This document shows, one piece after another, positions 8,279 through 16,128 of a stretch of 61,379 bases of DNA (positions are counted from its first letter, which is position 1; each line of letters begins with the position of its first letter). The position numbers and the translations under genes are program-made. The stretch is from assembly GCA_040389165.1 (NCBI GenBank), contig JAZKAK010000025.1, positions 1 through 61,379 on the forward strand, given 5' to 3'. Source of the DNA: CAIOTO01 sp040389165. GTDB lineage: Bacteria > Pseudomonadota > Alphaproteobacteria > Paracaedibacterales > CAIOTO01. Below the pieces are notes generated by a model. It was not told the origin of the DNA. It did not search any database and saw only the letters and a list, made by a program, of their open reading frames with translations.

Positions 8279-9652
8279 ATGATTGAATCAACGATACTAC
8301 GCGCATACGACATACGAGGAACCTTTGGCTTAACATTATCACGTGATGTTGCTGTGTCTATCGGAGAACAATTTGGTGCATGGCTTAGAGCACATGATAA
8401 ATCAACAATTGCTATCGGGTATGATGGACGCTTAAGTTCACCAACCCTTCGTGATGGACTCATCGAAGGTCTTTTGTCAAAAGGTATCGATGTAACGAAT
8501 ATTGGCCGTGGACCAACCCCCATGCTTTATTTTGCCGTTCAACAACTGGGACTAGACGCAGGCATAATGATCACAGGGTCTCACAATCCTCCAGCTGATA
8601 ATGGTTTTAAAATCACGCTTAGCGATCGTCCTTTTTATGGAAATGACTTGCAAGATTTAAATGATCCAGCCCTAAGTGCAGCTTACATTGAAACGCCAGG
8701 AAAGGTATCCTCAATTTGCGTCATGGCAGCTTACATGCAACGACTCATAAAAGATTTAAATTGGGGAGATGTAGGATTACGCGTAGCCATTGATTGCGGT
8801 AATGGCGCAACAGGCGAAGTTATGGAATTACTGAGCAAAAAACTTCCAGCAAACATCCACGTACAATTACTTTATTCCGATATTGACGGCACTTTTCCCA
8901 ATCATCATCCAGATCCAGCAGATCCAACAAATCTAGAAGATTTGATTAAACGTGTTAAGAACGAAAAATTAGACTTAGGGCTAGCATTTGATGGTGATGG
9001 CGATCGACTCGGCGTTGTTGATCGTCAGGGACGTGTTATTTGGGGTGATCAACTTACGCTTTTTTTTGCTATGGCAATTCTGAAACTTAATCCAGGCGCG
9101 ACAGTAATGGCAGATGTTAAGACCAGTCAGTTGGTTTTTGATTCAATCGAATCAGCCGGTGGGCAAGCTATCATGTCACCTACTGGGCATTCACATTTCA
9201 AATCACTTATGCCAAAGACAGGCGCTATTTTTGGAGGAGAGATGAGTGGTCATTTCTTTTTCAAAGATCGCTATTACGGATACGACGATGGCATTTATGC
9301 AGCAATCCGCATGCTGGAGCTAACGTCATTTGGCTATGATATTGGTCAGTTTTTAGATTTAATACCGCATTTCTATGCATCACCAGAAATAAAGATCACC
9401 TGCCCCGATACAGAAAAATTTGAGGTTATCGATGCTGTTAAAAAGAAATTAAAAGATGCTCACCTTGAATTTTGCGGCATTGATGGAATTCGTTTTCGCA
9501 CAGAAACTGGCTGGTGGCTTTTAAGGGCTTCTAATACAACACCTATTTTAGTTGCGCGCTTTGAAAGCTTTACGGAAACAGGGATTGGAAAATTAGAAGA
9601 GCACCTAAGAACCCTACTTAATGGGTTAATTGACACTCCTCTTGGTTTCTGA
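8279..9652 (+). CDS. Phosphomannomutase/phosphoglucomutase
   Basis: Alpha-D-phosphohexomutase of the AlgC/ManB type, 457 residues in four domains. The catalytic phosphoserine loop is MITGSHNPPADNGFK (near 98); the metal loop is FDGDGDRLG (about 238-246); the sugar-binding loop is GGEMSGHFFF (about 320); the phosphate-binding C-terminal domain has RASNTTPILVARFE (about 420). It converts hexose 6-phosphate to hexose 1-phosphate for nucleotide-sugar and envelope polysaccharide synthesis. Whether mannose, glucose or both are used cannot be told from the sequence. No polysaccharide cluster adjoins it. Downstream is a nested palindromic repeat that may end its transcript. Confidence 0.9.
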   Translation: MIESTILRAYDIRGTFGLTLSRDVAVSIGEQFGAWLRAHDKSTIAIGYDGRLSSPTLRDGLIEGLLSKGIDVTNIGRGPTPMLYFAVQQLGLDAGIMITGSHNPPADNGFKITLSDRPFYGNDLQDLNDPALSAAYIETPGKVSSICVMAAYMQRLIKDLNWGDVGLRVAIDCGNGATGEVMELLSKKLPANIHVQLLYSDIDGTFPNHHPDPADPTNLEDLIKRVKNEKLDLGLAFDGDGDRLGVVDRQGRVIWGDQLTLFFAMAILKLNPGATVMADVKTSQLVFDSIESAGGQAIMSPTGHSHFKSLMPKTGAIFGGEMSGHFFFKDRYYGYDDGIYAAIRMLELTSFGYDIGQFLDLIPHFYASPEIKITCPDTEKFEVIDAVKKKLKDAHLEFCGIDGIRFRTETGWWLLRASNTTPILVARFESFTETGIGKLEEHLRTLLNGLIDTPLGF

Positions 9653-9663
9653 TTGATCAAACA

Positions 9664-9838
9664 ATATCCCCCTTTCAGATCATCTTGCGAACGCTACCGT
9701 CATGGCGAGCCTGAAGGTCGCGGCCATCCAGGGCTATTGAAATACATGGATGGCCACAAAAGCCGAGGCTTTCTCGCAATGATGAAATAACAGAGAATGC
9801 CAACACCCACTTTTCGCAAAATGATCTGAAATGGGTAT
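9664..9838. repeat. Nested palindromic repeat element
   Basis: The outer arms are TTTCAGATCATCTTGCGAA (about 9672-9691) and its near-complement TTCGCAAAATGATCTGAAA (9813-9831), one mismatch apart. Inside lies a second inverted pair: 9699-9730 and about 9749-9785, sharing GGCCATCCA near the centre and TCATNGCGAG at the ends. It fills the gap between two convergent genes (the phosphohexomutase and trhO), so it may also act as a bidirectional terminator. It resembles non-coding mobile palindromes in structure. I could not see an obvious target-site duplication. Confidence 0.7.
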
Positions 9839-9850
9839 ATAAAGCAGAAA

Positions 9851-10777
9851 TCAACTATGTGATGATGACGCTCTTGTCGCGCCAATATGCAGTTGCTGTT
9901 TAGATTTTGCCAATAAAATCTGGCGTTGACGTTCATAGTTCCCAAGGATTGACTTCGCAGATAGTTTGTCATGGCAATGATGACATTGAATTCCTTCAAT
10001 GTAGTGTGGTGATAAACGTTCTTCTGGTGATAAAGGCATACGGCATCCATAGCAAGGCTTATAATCACCTGGAATCAACCCATGTCCAACGCTAACGCGT
10101 TGATCAAAAACAAAACAATCGCCTTCCCACAAGCTTTCTTCCTGAGGAATTTCTTCAAGATATTTCAGTATGCCACCTTTCAAATGGTACACTTCTTCGT
10201 ATCCTTCTAATTTCATGAAAGCGCTTGCTTTCTCGCACCGAATGCCACCTGTACAAAACATAGCTATTTTCTTAGTTTTTGGTGCGCCTAATTTTTCACG
10301 AACATAATTAGGAAATTCGACAAAAACGTCTATCTCAGGATTAACTGTATTTTTAAAAGCACCAATTTTAACTTCATAATCATTACGTGTATCAAGGACA
10401 ACAACATCTGGATCAGAGATTAAAGCATTCCAATCTTTTGGATCAACATATGTGCCAACAATTTCGTTTGGATTTGCTTCCGGCATACGCAACGTTACAA
10501 TTTCACTTTTTAGACGTACTTTTAAGCGATAAAAAGGCATTTCTTCAGCAAAAGATTCTTTATAAGTAAGTCCTGCAAATCTAGGATCACTTTTTAACGT
10601 CATTAAAAATGTATCGATCGCTTCCCGTGTGCCACCGACTGTTCCATTAATCCCTTCAGGTGCCAGCAATAAAATACCCTTCATTTTCAAGTCAGTACAC
10701 AAACGTTTAAAGTTTGAATGAACAACCTCTACATCAGGCAAATCGGTAAAATGATAAAGTGCAGCAATAACAATCAT
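9851..10777 (-). CDS. trhO: tRNA uridine(34) hydroxylase TrhO (rhodanese family)
   Basis: A 308-residue rhodanese-fold enzyme of the YceA/TrhO family, which forms 5-hydroxyuridine at the wobble position of tRNAs using O2. The N-terminal ferredoxin-like domain (about 1-95, with LLAPEGINGTVGG) precedes the rhodanese domain (about 120-220), which has the active-site loop FCTGGIRCEKASA. The C-terminal region carries CYGCRMPL and CHHCHDK cysteine pairs that look metal-binding, as is usual for the family. It lies upstream of nothing on its own strand for 70 bases and is convergent with the phosphohexomutase gene. Confidence 0.93.
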   Translation of the reverse strand: MIVIAALYHFTDLPDVEVVHSNFKRLCTDLKMKGILLLAPEGINGTVGGTREAIDTFLMTLKSDPRFAGLTYKESFAEEMPFYRLKVRLKSEIVTLRMPEANPNEIVGTYVDPKDWNALISDPDVVVLDTRNDYEVKIGAFKNTVNPEIDVFVEFPNYVREKLGAPKTKKIAMFCTGGIRCEKASAFMKLEGYEEVYHLKGGILKYLEEIPQEESLWEGDCFVFDQRVSVGHGLIPGDYKPCYGCRMPLSPEERLSPHYIEGIQCHHCHDKLSAKSILGNYERQRQILLAKSKQQLHIGATRASSSHS

Positions 10778-10880
10778 GTCAAGTATTCCTTATGTTGGAA
10801 ATAAATAAATTACCGTGTCATGCTAACACAAAAGGGTGTGCTTTTCAACGTGGACTTAATCTCTTTTCTCAAAACGTATC

Positions 10881-11687
10881 TTATGAGTTCCCATCAGTAT
10901 AGCTTTGGATTATTTCCGTCAATTTCTCTTTTGCAGCTGCTTTAGCATGCATACTTGCAGGGGTATCTTGTTTTTCTTCATCTTGAATATACTGTGCAAA
11001 AGTAATAGTATGATTATCTTTTTGAATCCATCCAATAAACCAGCCACCTTGACGATCTTCATTAAGCGTTCCATCTTGATTTGGCACATAACCATTGCCT
11101 GTTTTCCCATAAAACTTCCAGCCATCCGCTAAATATTCAACAAATAAGATATTTATTGTCATCTCGTGAGACTTAATACTTACAGGCAGTTTAATATCAA
11201 TTAGCTTCTGTAAAAATTGAATTTGCTCTTCTGGCGAAATTTGTAAAGAGCTAGAAAGCCATGACTGAGTAAGGCCATTATCTTTACCTATATCACCAGA
11301 AATATCTTGGTTGCCATAACTGAATTTTGTGACATATTCGTTAAATTTGTCCATTCCAAGTTCTTGCGTCAAAAGCTGAGAGTACCAAACACAACTATTT
11401 TTCATCCAAAGACGAGGCGTATGAGCTTGCTTCCAGTTATCAAGAAAATCAACATATCCTTCTCTGAAAGGTAACTCTGGATGCGTTTCATCGACAAGCA
11501 GACCTTCGTTATAGCACATCAAACTAATCGCAATTTTGAAGGTTGAACAAGGTGCATGCCGTGCACCGCAATCCCCTTCACTCTTGATAACGTGGTTATC
11601 TTCCTTTGCCAAAAAGCAGGTTGCTTCTGCGAAGGAATACATGAAACATAATAATCCAATGCATAAAAATATAATTGTTTTTTTCAT
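10881..11687 (-). CDS. Class D (OXA-type) beta-lactamase
   Basis: A 268-residue serine beta-lactamase. A signal peptide covers about residues 1-22 (hydrophobic IIFLCIGLLCFMYSFAEA), so it acts in the periplasm. All class D landmarks are present: STFK with catalytic Ser48 and the carbamylated Lys51; SCV (Ser98-x-Val100); YGN (124-126); WLSSS (143-147); and KTG (195-197). The ATG start is chosen over a TTG four codons upstream. No transposase, integron site or other resistance gene lies near it, so it looks like a resident chromosomal gene. Spectrum and expression cannot be judged. Neighbours are trhO on the same strand and rsmA, divergent. Confidence 0.93.
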   Translation of the reverse strand: MKKTIIFLCIGLLCFMYSFAEATCFLAKEDNHVIKSEGDCGARHAPCSTFKIAISLMCYNEGLLVDETHPELPFREGYVDFLDNWKQAHTPRLWMKNSCVWYSQLLTQELGMDKFNEYVTKFSYGNQDISGDIGKDNGLTQSWLSSSLQISPEEQIQFLQKLIDIKLPVSIKSHEMTINILFVEYLADGWKFYGKTGNGYVPNQDGTLNEDRQGGWFIGWIQKDNHTITFAQYIQDEEKQDTPASMHAKAAAKEKLTEIIQSYTDGNS

Positions 11688-11883
11688 AAATAAACTCAAA
11701 AAATAAGTGTGGTTCTAAGAATCAATATTATATTGAATACTCTTATCATAATTTAACGGCTATGTCACAAAAAATTAATTTCTGATTGCGCGTTCCAAAA
11801 CGCCATTAACGTGGTATATATTAGGATAACAAATTCAACTAATTTCCCTGATTCTCAGGCACAAAATAAAAAGGTCTGCAAAC

Positions 11884-12729
11884 GTGTCATTTCCATCCAT
11901 TCGCTCCATCGTCGATAAGTACGGATTACTGCCAGATAAGAAATACACAAAAAAATATGGACAAAATTTTCTATTCGATGAAACAATTACTGCACGTATA
12001 GCCTCTTTTGCGCGATTACCTAAAGATGCTATTGTGCTTGAAGTGGGGCCAGGACCAGGTGGTTTAACACGTGCACTCTTAGATCAATCACCAGAACGTT
12101 TGATTGCAATTGAATATGATCCCTTATGTGTAAAAGCCTTATCCTATCTCAAAGATGCTTATACTAATTTGCAGATAATTGAGGGTGATGCCTTAAAAAC
12201 TGAATTAAAAAGCCTAATGATAGAAAAACAAGAAAAGCCAATCCATATTGTAGCTAATCTTCCTTATAATATAGGCACTGAATTATTGGTGCGGTGGTTG
12301 CATCAACTGCCCTGCGTCGGCTCGATGACATTGATGTTTCAAAAAGAAGTTGCACAGCGAATAAGCTCAAACCCAGGGTCAAAAGAATATGGACGTCTTT
12401 CAATCATTGCACAAATTCTATGCACCGTAGAGCACGGATTTGATCTCCCGCCCCATGTATTTACCCCTGCGCCAAAGATTGAATCAAGCGTTATTCACTT
12501 GCAACCAAAGTCAAATGCACATGAATACCTTCCCTTACTCACAACACTCGAACAAATCACGCAAGCTGTTTTTCATCAACGCAGAAAGCAAATTAAAGGC
12601 CCTTTAAAAGCCATCTTCGGAGACGATACATTGACCGCACTTGAAAAGGTTGGCGCTACTGGTGATCAACGAGCAGAAAATTTAACACCAGATCAATATA
12701 TCCAATTAGCAGCACTTAAGCATGGATGA
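11884..12729 (+). CDS. rsmA: 16S rRNA (adenine1518/1519-N6)-dimethyltransferase
   Basis: KsgA/Dim1-family enzyme of 281 residues that dimethylates two adjacent adenines near the 3' end of 16S rRNA, a late step in small-subunit assembly. The N-terminal KKYGQNFLFD segment (near 28), motif I LEVGPGPGGLTRAL (about 55) and motif IV ANLPYNIGTELL (about 128) are diagnostic. The C-terminal helical domain starts near 195 and includes HQRRKQIKGPL. The start is GTG, with AAGG about ten bases before it. The last eight bases overlap the start of prmC, so the two are translationally coupled. Confidence 0.95.
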   Translation: MSFPSIRSIVDKYGLLPDKKYTKKYGQNFLFDETITARIASFARLPKDAIVLEVGPGPGGLTRALLDQSPERLIAIEYDPLCVKALSYLKDAYTNLQIIEGDALKTELKSLMIEKQEKPIHIVANLPYNIGTELLVRWLHQLPCVGSMTLMFQKEVAQRISSNPGSKEYGRLSIIAQILCTVEHGFDLPPHVFTPAPKIESSVIHLQPKSNAHEYLPLLTTLEQITQAVFHQRRKQIKGPLKAIFGDDTLTALEKVGATGDQRAENLTPDQYIQLAALKHG

Positions 12730-13564
12730 TTTTTTCAAGCCATGGTTACTTAGCCTTGATGTTATCGCAAAGGAATCAGGCACATCCCCTTCCCGCCTTA
12801 TTAACTGGCTACTAAAAGGCCTTGGTATTGAAATTGATATTAGGTTTTTAGATATTAAAATACTGACGTTTGACCAGCAACAGAATGTTGAATCAGGACT
12901 TGCACGCCTGCTGGCACACGAACCCCTCTCCAAAATTCTAGAAGAGCAAGAATTTTATGGACGCAAATTCAAAACAACACATGACACCCTAGACCCCAGG
13001 ACTGACAGTGAAACACTGATTGATGCAATGTTAGCTTATTTTTCAGTTGCTGATGCGCCTTCCTTACTTGATTTAGGCACAGGAACAGGTTGCCTGTTAA
13101 TCACATTGCTTTTGGAACGACCACATGCAACAGGGCTTGCTGTTGATATTTGCCCAAAGGCACTGGCTGTCGCTAAAGAAAACGCAGTACGTCACGGCGT
13201 GTCTGATCGCATGCAATTCTTACAGAGTGATTGGTGCGCAGCCGTTGACGGAGTATTTGGTGGAATAATTTCGAACCCACCCTATATTATCGATAGTTAC
13301 CCACTTGATCTATCCGTAGCACTTTATGATCCTGAACGAGCGCTATTTGCAGGCACAGATGGTTTAGATGCTTACCGAACATTATTTGCTCAATTACCCA
13401 GGTTATGTACGCCAGCAACAAAAATCGTCTTTGAAATTGGCTTTGATCAATCTGAATCAGTACCTGCTTTGGCGTATAAAAAAGACTATTTCTTACTTAC
13501 TGCACATCAAGACAAAGCAGGTATAACACGTGCGCTCGTTTTTGAACGGAGCAATGATAGATAA
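12722..13564 (+). CDS. prmC: Peptide chain release factor N5-glutamine methyltransferase
   Basis: HemK/PrmC family, 280 residues. It methylates the Gln of the GGQ motif of release factors RF1 and RF2. The N-terminal helical domain (about 1-85) is followed by a Rossmann domain with motif I LLDLGTGTGCLLITLL (about 118) and the substrate-binding NPPY at 185-188. In many alphaproteobacteria prmC follows prfA; here it follows rsmA with an 8-base overlap, and no prfA lies in the window. A hairpin followed by a T-rich stretch lies 20 bases after the stop. Confidence 0.93.
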   Translation: MDDFFKPWLLSLDVIAKESGTSPSRLINWLLKGLGIEIDIRFLDIKILTFDQQQNVESGLARLLAHEPLSKILEEQEFYGRKFKTTHDTLDPRTDSETLIDAMLAYFSVADAPSLLDLGTGTGCLLITLLLERPHATGLAVDICPKALAVAKENAVRHGVSDRMQFLQSDWCAAVDGVFGGIISNPPYIIDSYPLDLSVALYDPERALFAGTDGLDAYRTLFAQLPRLCTPATKIVFEIGFDQSESVPALAYKKDYFLLTAHQDKAGITRALVFERSNDR

Positions 13565-13584
13565 AATTTATCAATTCCGTTGCG

Positions 13585-13622
13585 ACAAACAAAATATTTC
13601 AACTTGTTTGTAAAATATTTTT
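13585..13622 (+). terminator. Candidate terminator of rsmA-prmC
   Basis: ACAAACAA (13585-13592) pairs with TTGTTTGT (13604-13611) and is followed by AAAATATTTTT. The stem is AT-rich and so weak. Confidence 0.45.
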
Positions 13623-13735
13623 GGACATAACATCACAAAATATAAATATCACCTAACTTTTGATGATTGAAGTGGCTTCTATTCATATACGAATCAAAAC
13701 CACTTCACGTTGAACGTACGGTAGAATTGTGCACA

Positions 13736-15763
13736 ATGAAACAATATCTTTTATCATCATCTAAAAAATTTATTCATTCGAAGCCTGCTTTTTTCGAGCA
13801 AGCCAACAACATAATTCCCAAAAACCATCAATCAGAAGCTGAGGCCTCACTTGAGTCTCAATTTGGTTTTTTTGAATGGAATATAAAAGAAGATAAAATT
13901 AAAATATGTCCATATTTATCACAAATTTTAGCATTTAAAACTACCAATAGTAGACAAAGTTATACTGCTTGGAAGAGCATAACCCACCCTGATGACGCTC
14001 TCCAACTTAAGTTGGCATTGGATGAGATTAACCTAAAAAAAACTTCATATATTATTACTGAAAGTCGGAAATTATGCCGCGATGGAAAATGGCGATGGTT
14101 TGCAGTAAGAGGAAAATTTATTGACTTTGATAGTGAAGGTGACCCCGTACGTTCCGTTGGAACATGTACAGATATTACTGAACTTAAAGAAGCGGGATTA
14201 ACGCTGCAACAAATGAAGCATTTATTTTCTGAGATAAAGCGAATAAAAGAATGCCATCAATCTGGTCTTTCCATTTACAAATTGTGTTCTGAGATATTAA
14301 ATTCCTTTGAAAGACTTACTAATTCTACTAAATCTATGTTAATTTTTTCGTCTACAAGTAATTTAAACCTAATGAAACATACTCTTATTAAGAGCAATGA
14401 TCCCTCTCTCTATAATTTCAGTAGTGAAGAGGCAAGTACCTTAATATCAAATCCTGAAAAACTTGAATTTATACATAAAATGCTGAATATTAGAACCAAT
14501 TATATTCAAAATGGTGATAAAATATCATTGTTAGGTATTCATCTCAATTTTCCATTTCAACAACAAGGAATTATTATTATTGAAAGGGCCGAATCTTTTG
14601 ATGAGGCGCTATTAGATTTTTTAGAACCTCTCATTGGAACAGTGAACAACATCATTAGTATTAAAAAAATGCAAGAAAATAGCAGCGAATTAGACAATAT
14701 ACTTTCGTTCTTTATTCAACAAGTACCCGCCCCAGTAGCGATGTTTGATACTAATATGTGTTACAAATTTGCAAGTAATGCATGGAGAAAAGAATTTAGA
14801 TTTTCCGAAACAAGTCCCAATATTATTGGAAAATCCCACTACGAAATTAATCCGAGGCAACCAAAAGAGTGGCGTGAGCATCATCAGCGTGCTTTGAAAG
14901 GTGAAACTTTAATGTTTGATGCAGTAGAAATCGTCGATTACCTTGATGAACCTTTCTGGGCAGAGGGTTCTGTTCACCCCTGGTATACATTAAGTGAAGA
15001 TATTGGTGGTGTTATTATTTATTCAAACATTGCTACCGAACGAAAACAAATAGAAAAGAATCTTGATATTACAGTTGAAAATCTGACGCGCTCAAATCAA
15101 TCACTTGAACTATTTGCTCATATTTGCTCTCATGATTTAAAAGAACCACTACGTAGTATATCAAATTTTACTCAATTGTTGTTTAATATAAACTCAGATC
15201 AGTTTAATGAAGAATCATTATTATATGTTAGATATATTGTGAAAGGGATTGAACGTATGAATTCCCTTATCAAAGATATTCTAGTATATTCTAAAGCAGC
15301 AAGCAAAACACAGCCTGAACGCCTTTCATTAGACCTGAATGATATTATCAACGAAATCAAAGAAACGCTAGACTATAGCATTAAGGAAGTAGATGCTTGT
15401 TTTAAGGTTGCCTACTTACCTGCAATTTTCGGTTCACCAACACAGATTAAACAACTTTTTCTAAATCTAATCAGTAATTCGTTGAAATTTCATTCTGACA
15501 AACCACTTATAATTGAGCTGTTCGCTGTAGAAAAAACCTCTTTTTGGGAAATTCATATACGCGATAATGGAATAGGAATTGATGAAGAATATAGAGAAGA
15601 CATATTCACCATATTCAAGAGGCTTCATAGTAAAAATCAATATGAAGGTTCTGGCATCGGCCTCTCTACATGTCAAAAAATTGTACATGAACACCTTGGT
15701 GAAATTCATGTTAAATCAATTCCCGAAGGTGGAAGCGAGTTTATATTCACCTTGCCAAAGTGA
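13736..15763 (+). CDS. PAS-domain sensor histidine kinase (orphan)
   Basis: A 675-residue two-component sensor kinase with no membrane segment. The first PAS/PAC unit lies near residues 40-165 (GFFEWNIKEDKIKI, closing with SVGTCTDITELKEA). A GAF-like stretch follows (about 175-320), then a second PAS domain (about 325-440, QVPAPVAMFDTNM to SNIATERKQIE). The HisKA dimerisation helix carries His466 in FAHICSHDLKEPLR, and the HATPase domain has the N-box LISNSLKFHSD, DNGIGI and GSGIGLS. This kinase arrangement resembles the bacteriophytochrome/light-type group. No response regulator adjoins it. I chose the ATG at MKQYLL over a TTG 23 codons upstream; neither has a strong ribosome binding site. 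Confidence 0.88.
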   Translation: MKQYLLSSSKKFIHSKPAFFEQANNIIPKNHQSEAEASLESQFGFFEWNIKEDKIKICPYLSQILAFKTTNSRQSYTAWKSITHPDDALQLKLALDEINLKKTSYIITESRKLCRDGKWRWFAVRGKFIDFDSEGDPVRSVGTCTDITELKEAGLTLQQMKHLFSEIKRIKECHQSGLSIYKLCSEILNSFERLTNSTKSMLIFSSTSNLNLMKHTLIKSNDPSLYNFSSEEASTLISNPEKLEFIHKMLNIRTNYIQNGDKISLLGIHLNFPFQQQGIIIIERAESFDEALLDFLEPLIGTVNNIISIKKMQENSSELDNILSFFIQQVPAPVAMFDTNMCYKFASNAWRKEFRFSETSPNIIGKSHYEINPRQPKEWREHHQRALKGETLMFDAVEIVDYLDEPFWAEGSVHPWYTLSEDIGGVIIYSNIATERKQIEKNLDITVENLTRSNQSLELFAHICSHDLKEPLRSISNFTQLLFNINSDQFNEESLLYVRYIVKGIERMNSLIKDILVYSKAASKTQPERLSLDLNDIINEIKETLDYSIKEVDACFKVAYLPAIFGSPTQIKQLFLNLISNSLKFHSDKPLIIELFAVEKTSFWEIHIRDNGIGIDEEYREDIFTIFKRLHSKNQYEGSGIGLSTCQKIVHEHLGEIHVKSIPEGGSEFIFTLPK

Positions 15764-15863
15764 ATACGTACATAATGCAGGTAATTACAACGTACGCTTG
15801 TAGAATTTTTTGCTTATAAAATCCAATTATATTATTACCATAATTTACAGATATCAGCCAGCA

Positions 15864-16026
15864 CATGCTACCCGTCACTTTTTGTCACTCCACCCTTGTC
15901 ATTCCCGCGGAGGCGGGAATCCAGAAAAGCCCCTTTAAAAACCGTGAGTTTGGGGAGAGCTAAACAGCCTGGATCCCCGCCTCCGCGGGAATGACAGTAA
16001 GAAAAATAAAAGTGACGGGTAGCATG
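15864..16026. mobile_element. 163-bp MITE-like palindromic element with 9-bp target duplication
   Basis: Perfect 19-bp terminal inverted repeats, CATGCTACCCGTCACTTTT (15864-15882) and its complement (16008-16026), enclose a second inverted pair of about 27 bp (about 15898-15924 and 15968-15996). Each inner copy contains ATTCCC-N8-GGGAAT or a one-base variant. The 9-base sequence CAGCCAGCA flanks the element directly on both sides (15855-15863 and 16027-16035), as expected for a target-site duplication. The element has no coding capacity. It sits between the ends of the convergent kinase and nrdJ genes. Confidence 0.85.
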
Positions 16027-16128
16027 CAGCCAGCATTGGCGCTTTAAATGTACTTAATCAAATCATGTAAACAACATCGCTGAATTTATATGAAATCAAT
16101 CCAATGATGTTGTTTAATGTAAAACAGA

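Noticed and set aside
9700..10068. Open frame of 122 codons on the minus strand
   Set aside because: It spans the palindromic repeat and the end of trhO in another frame, so it is a shadow.
11688..11699. TTG start of the beta-lactamase giving four extra residues
   Set aside because: The ATG at 11687 begins a standard signal peptide (MKKT...), and TTG lacks a ribosome binding site.
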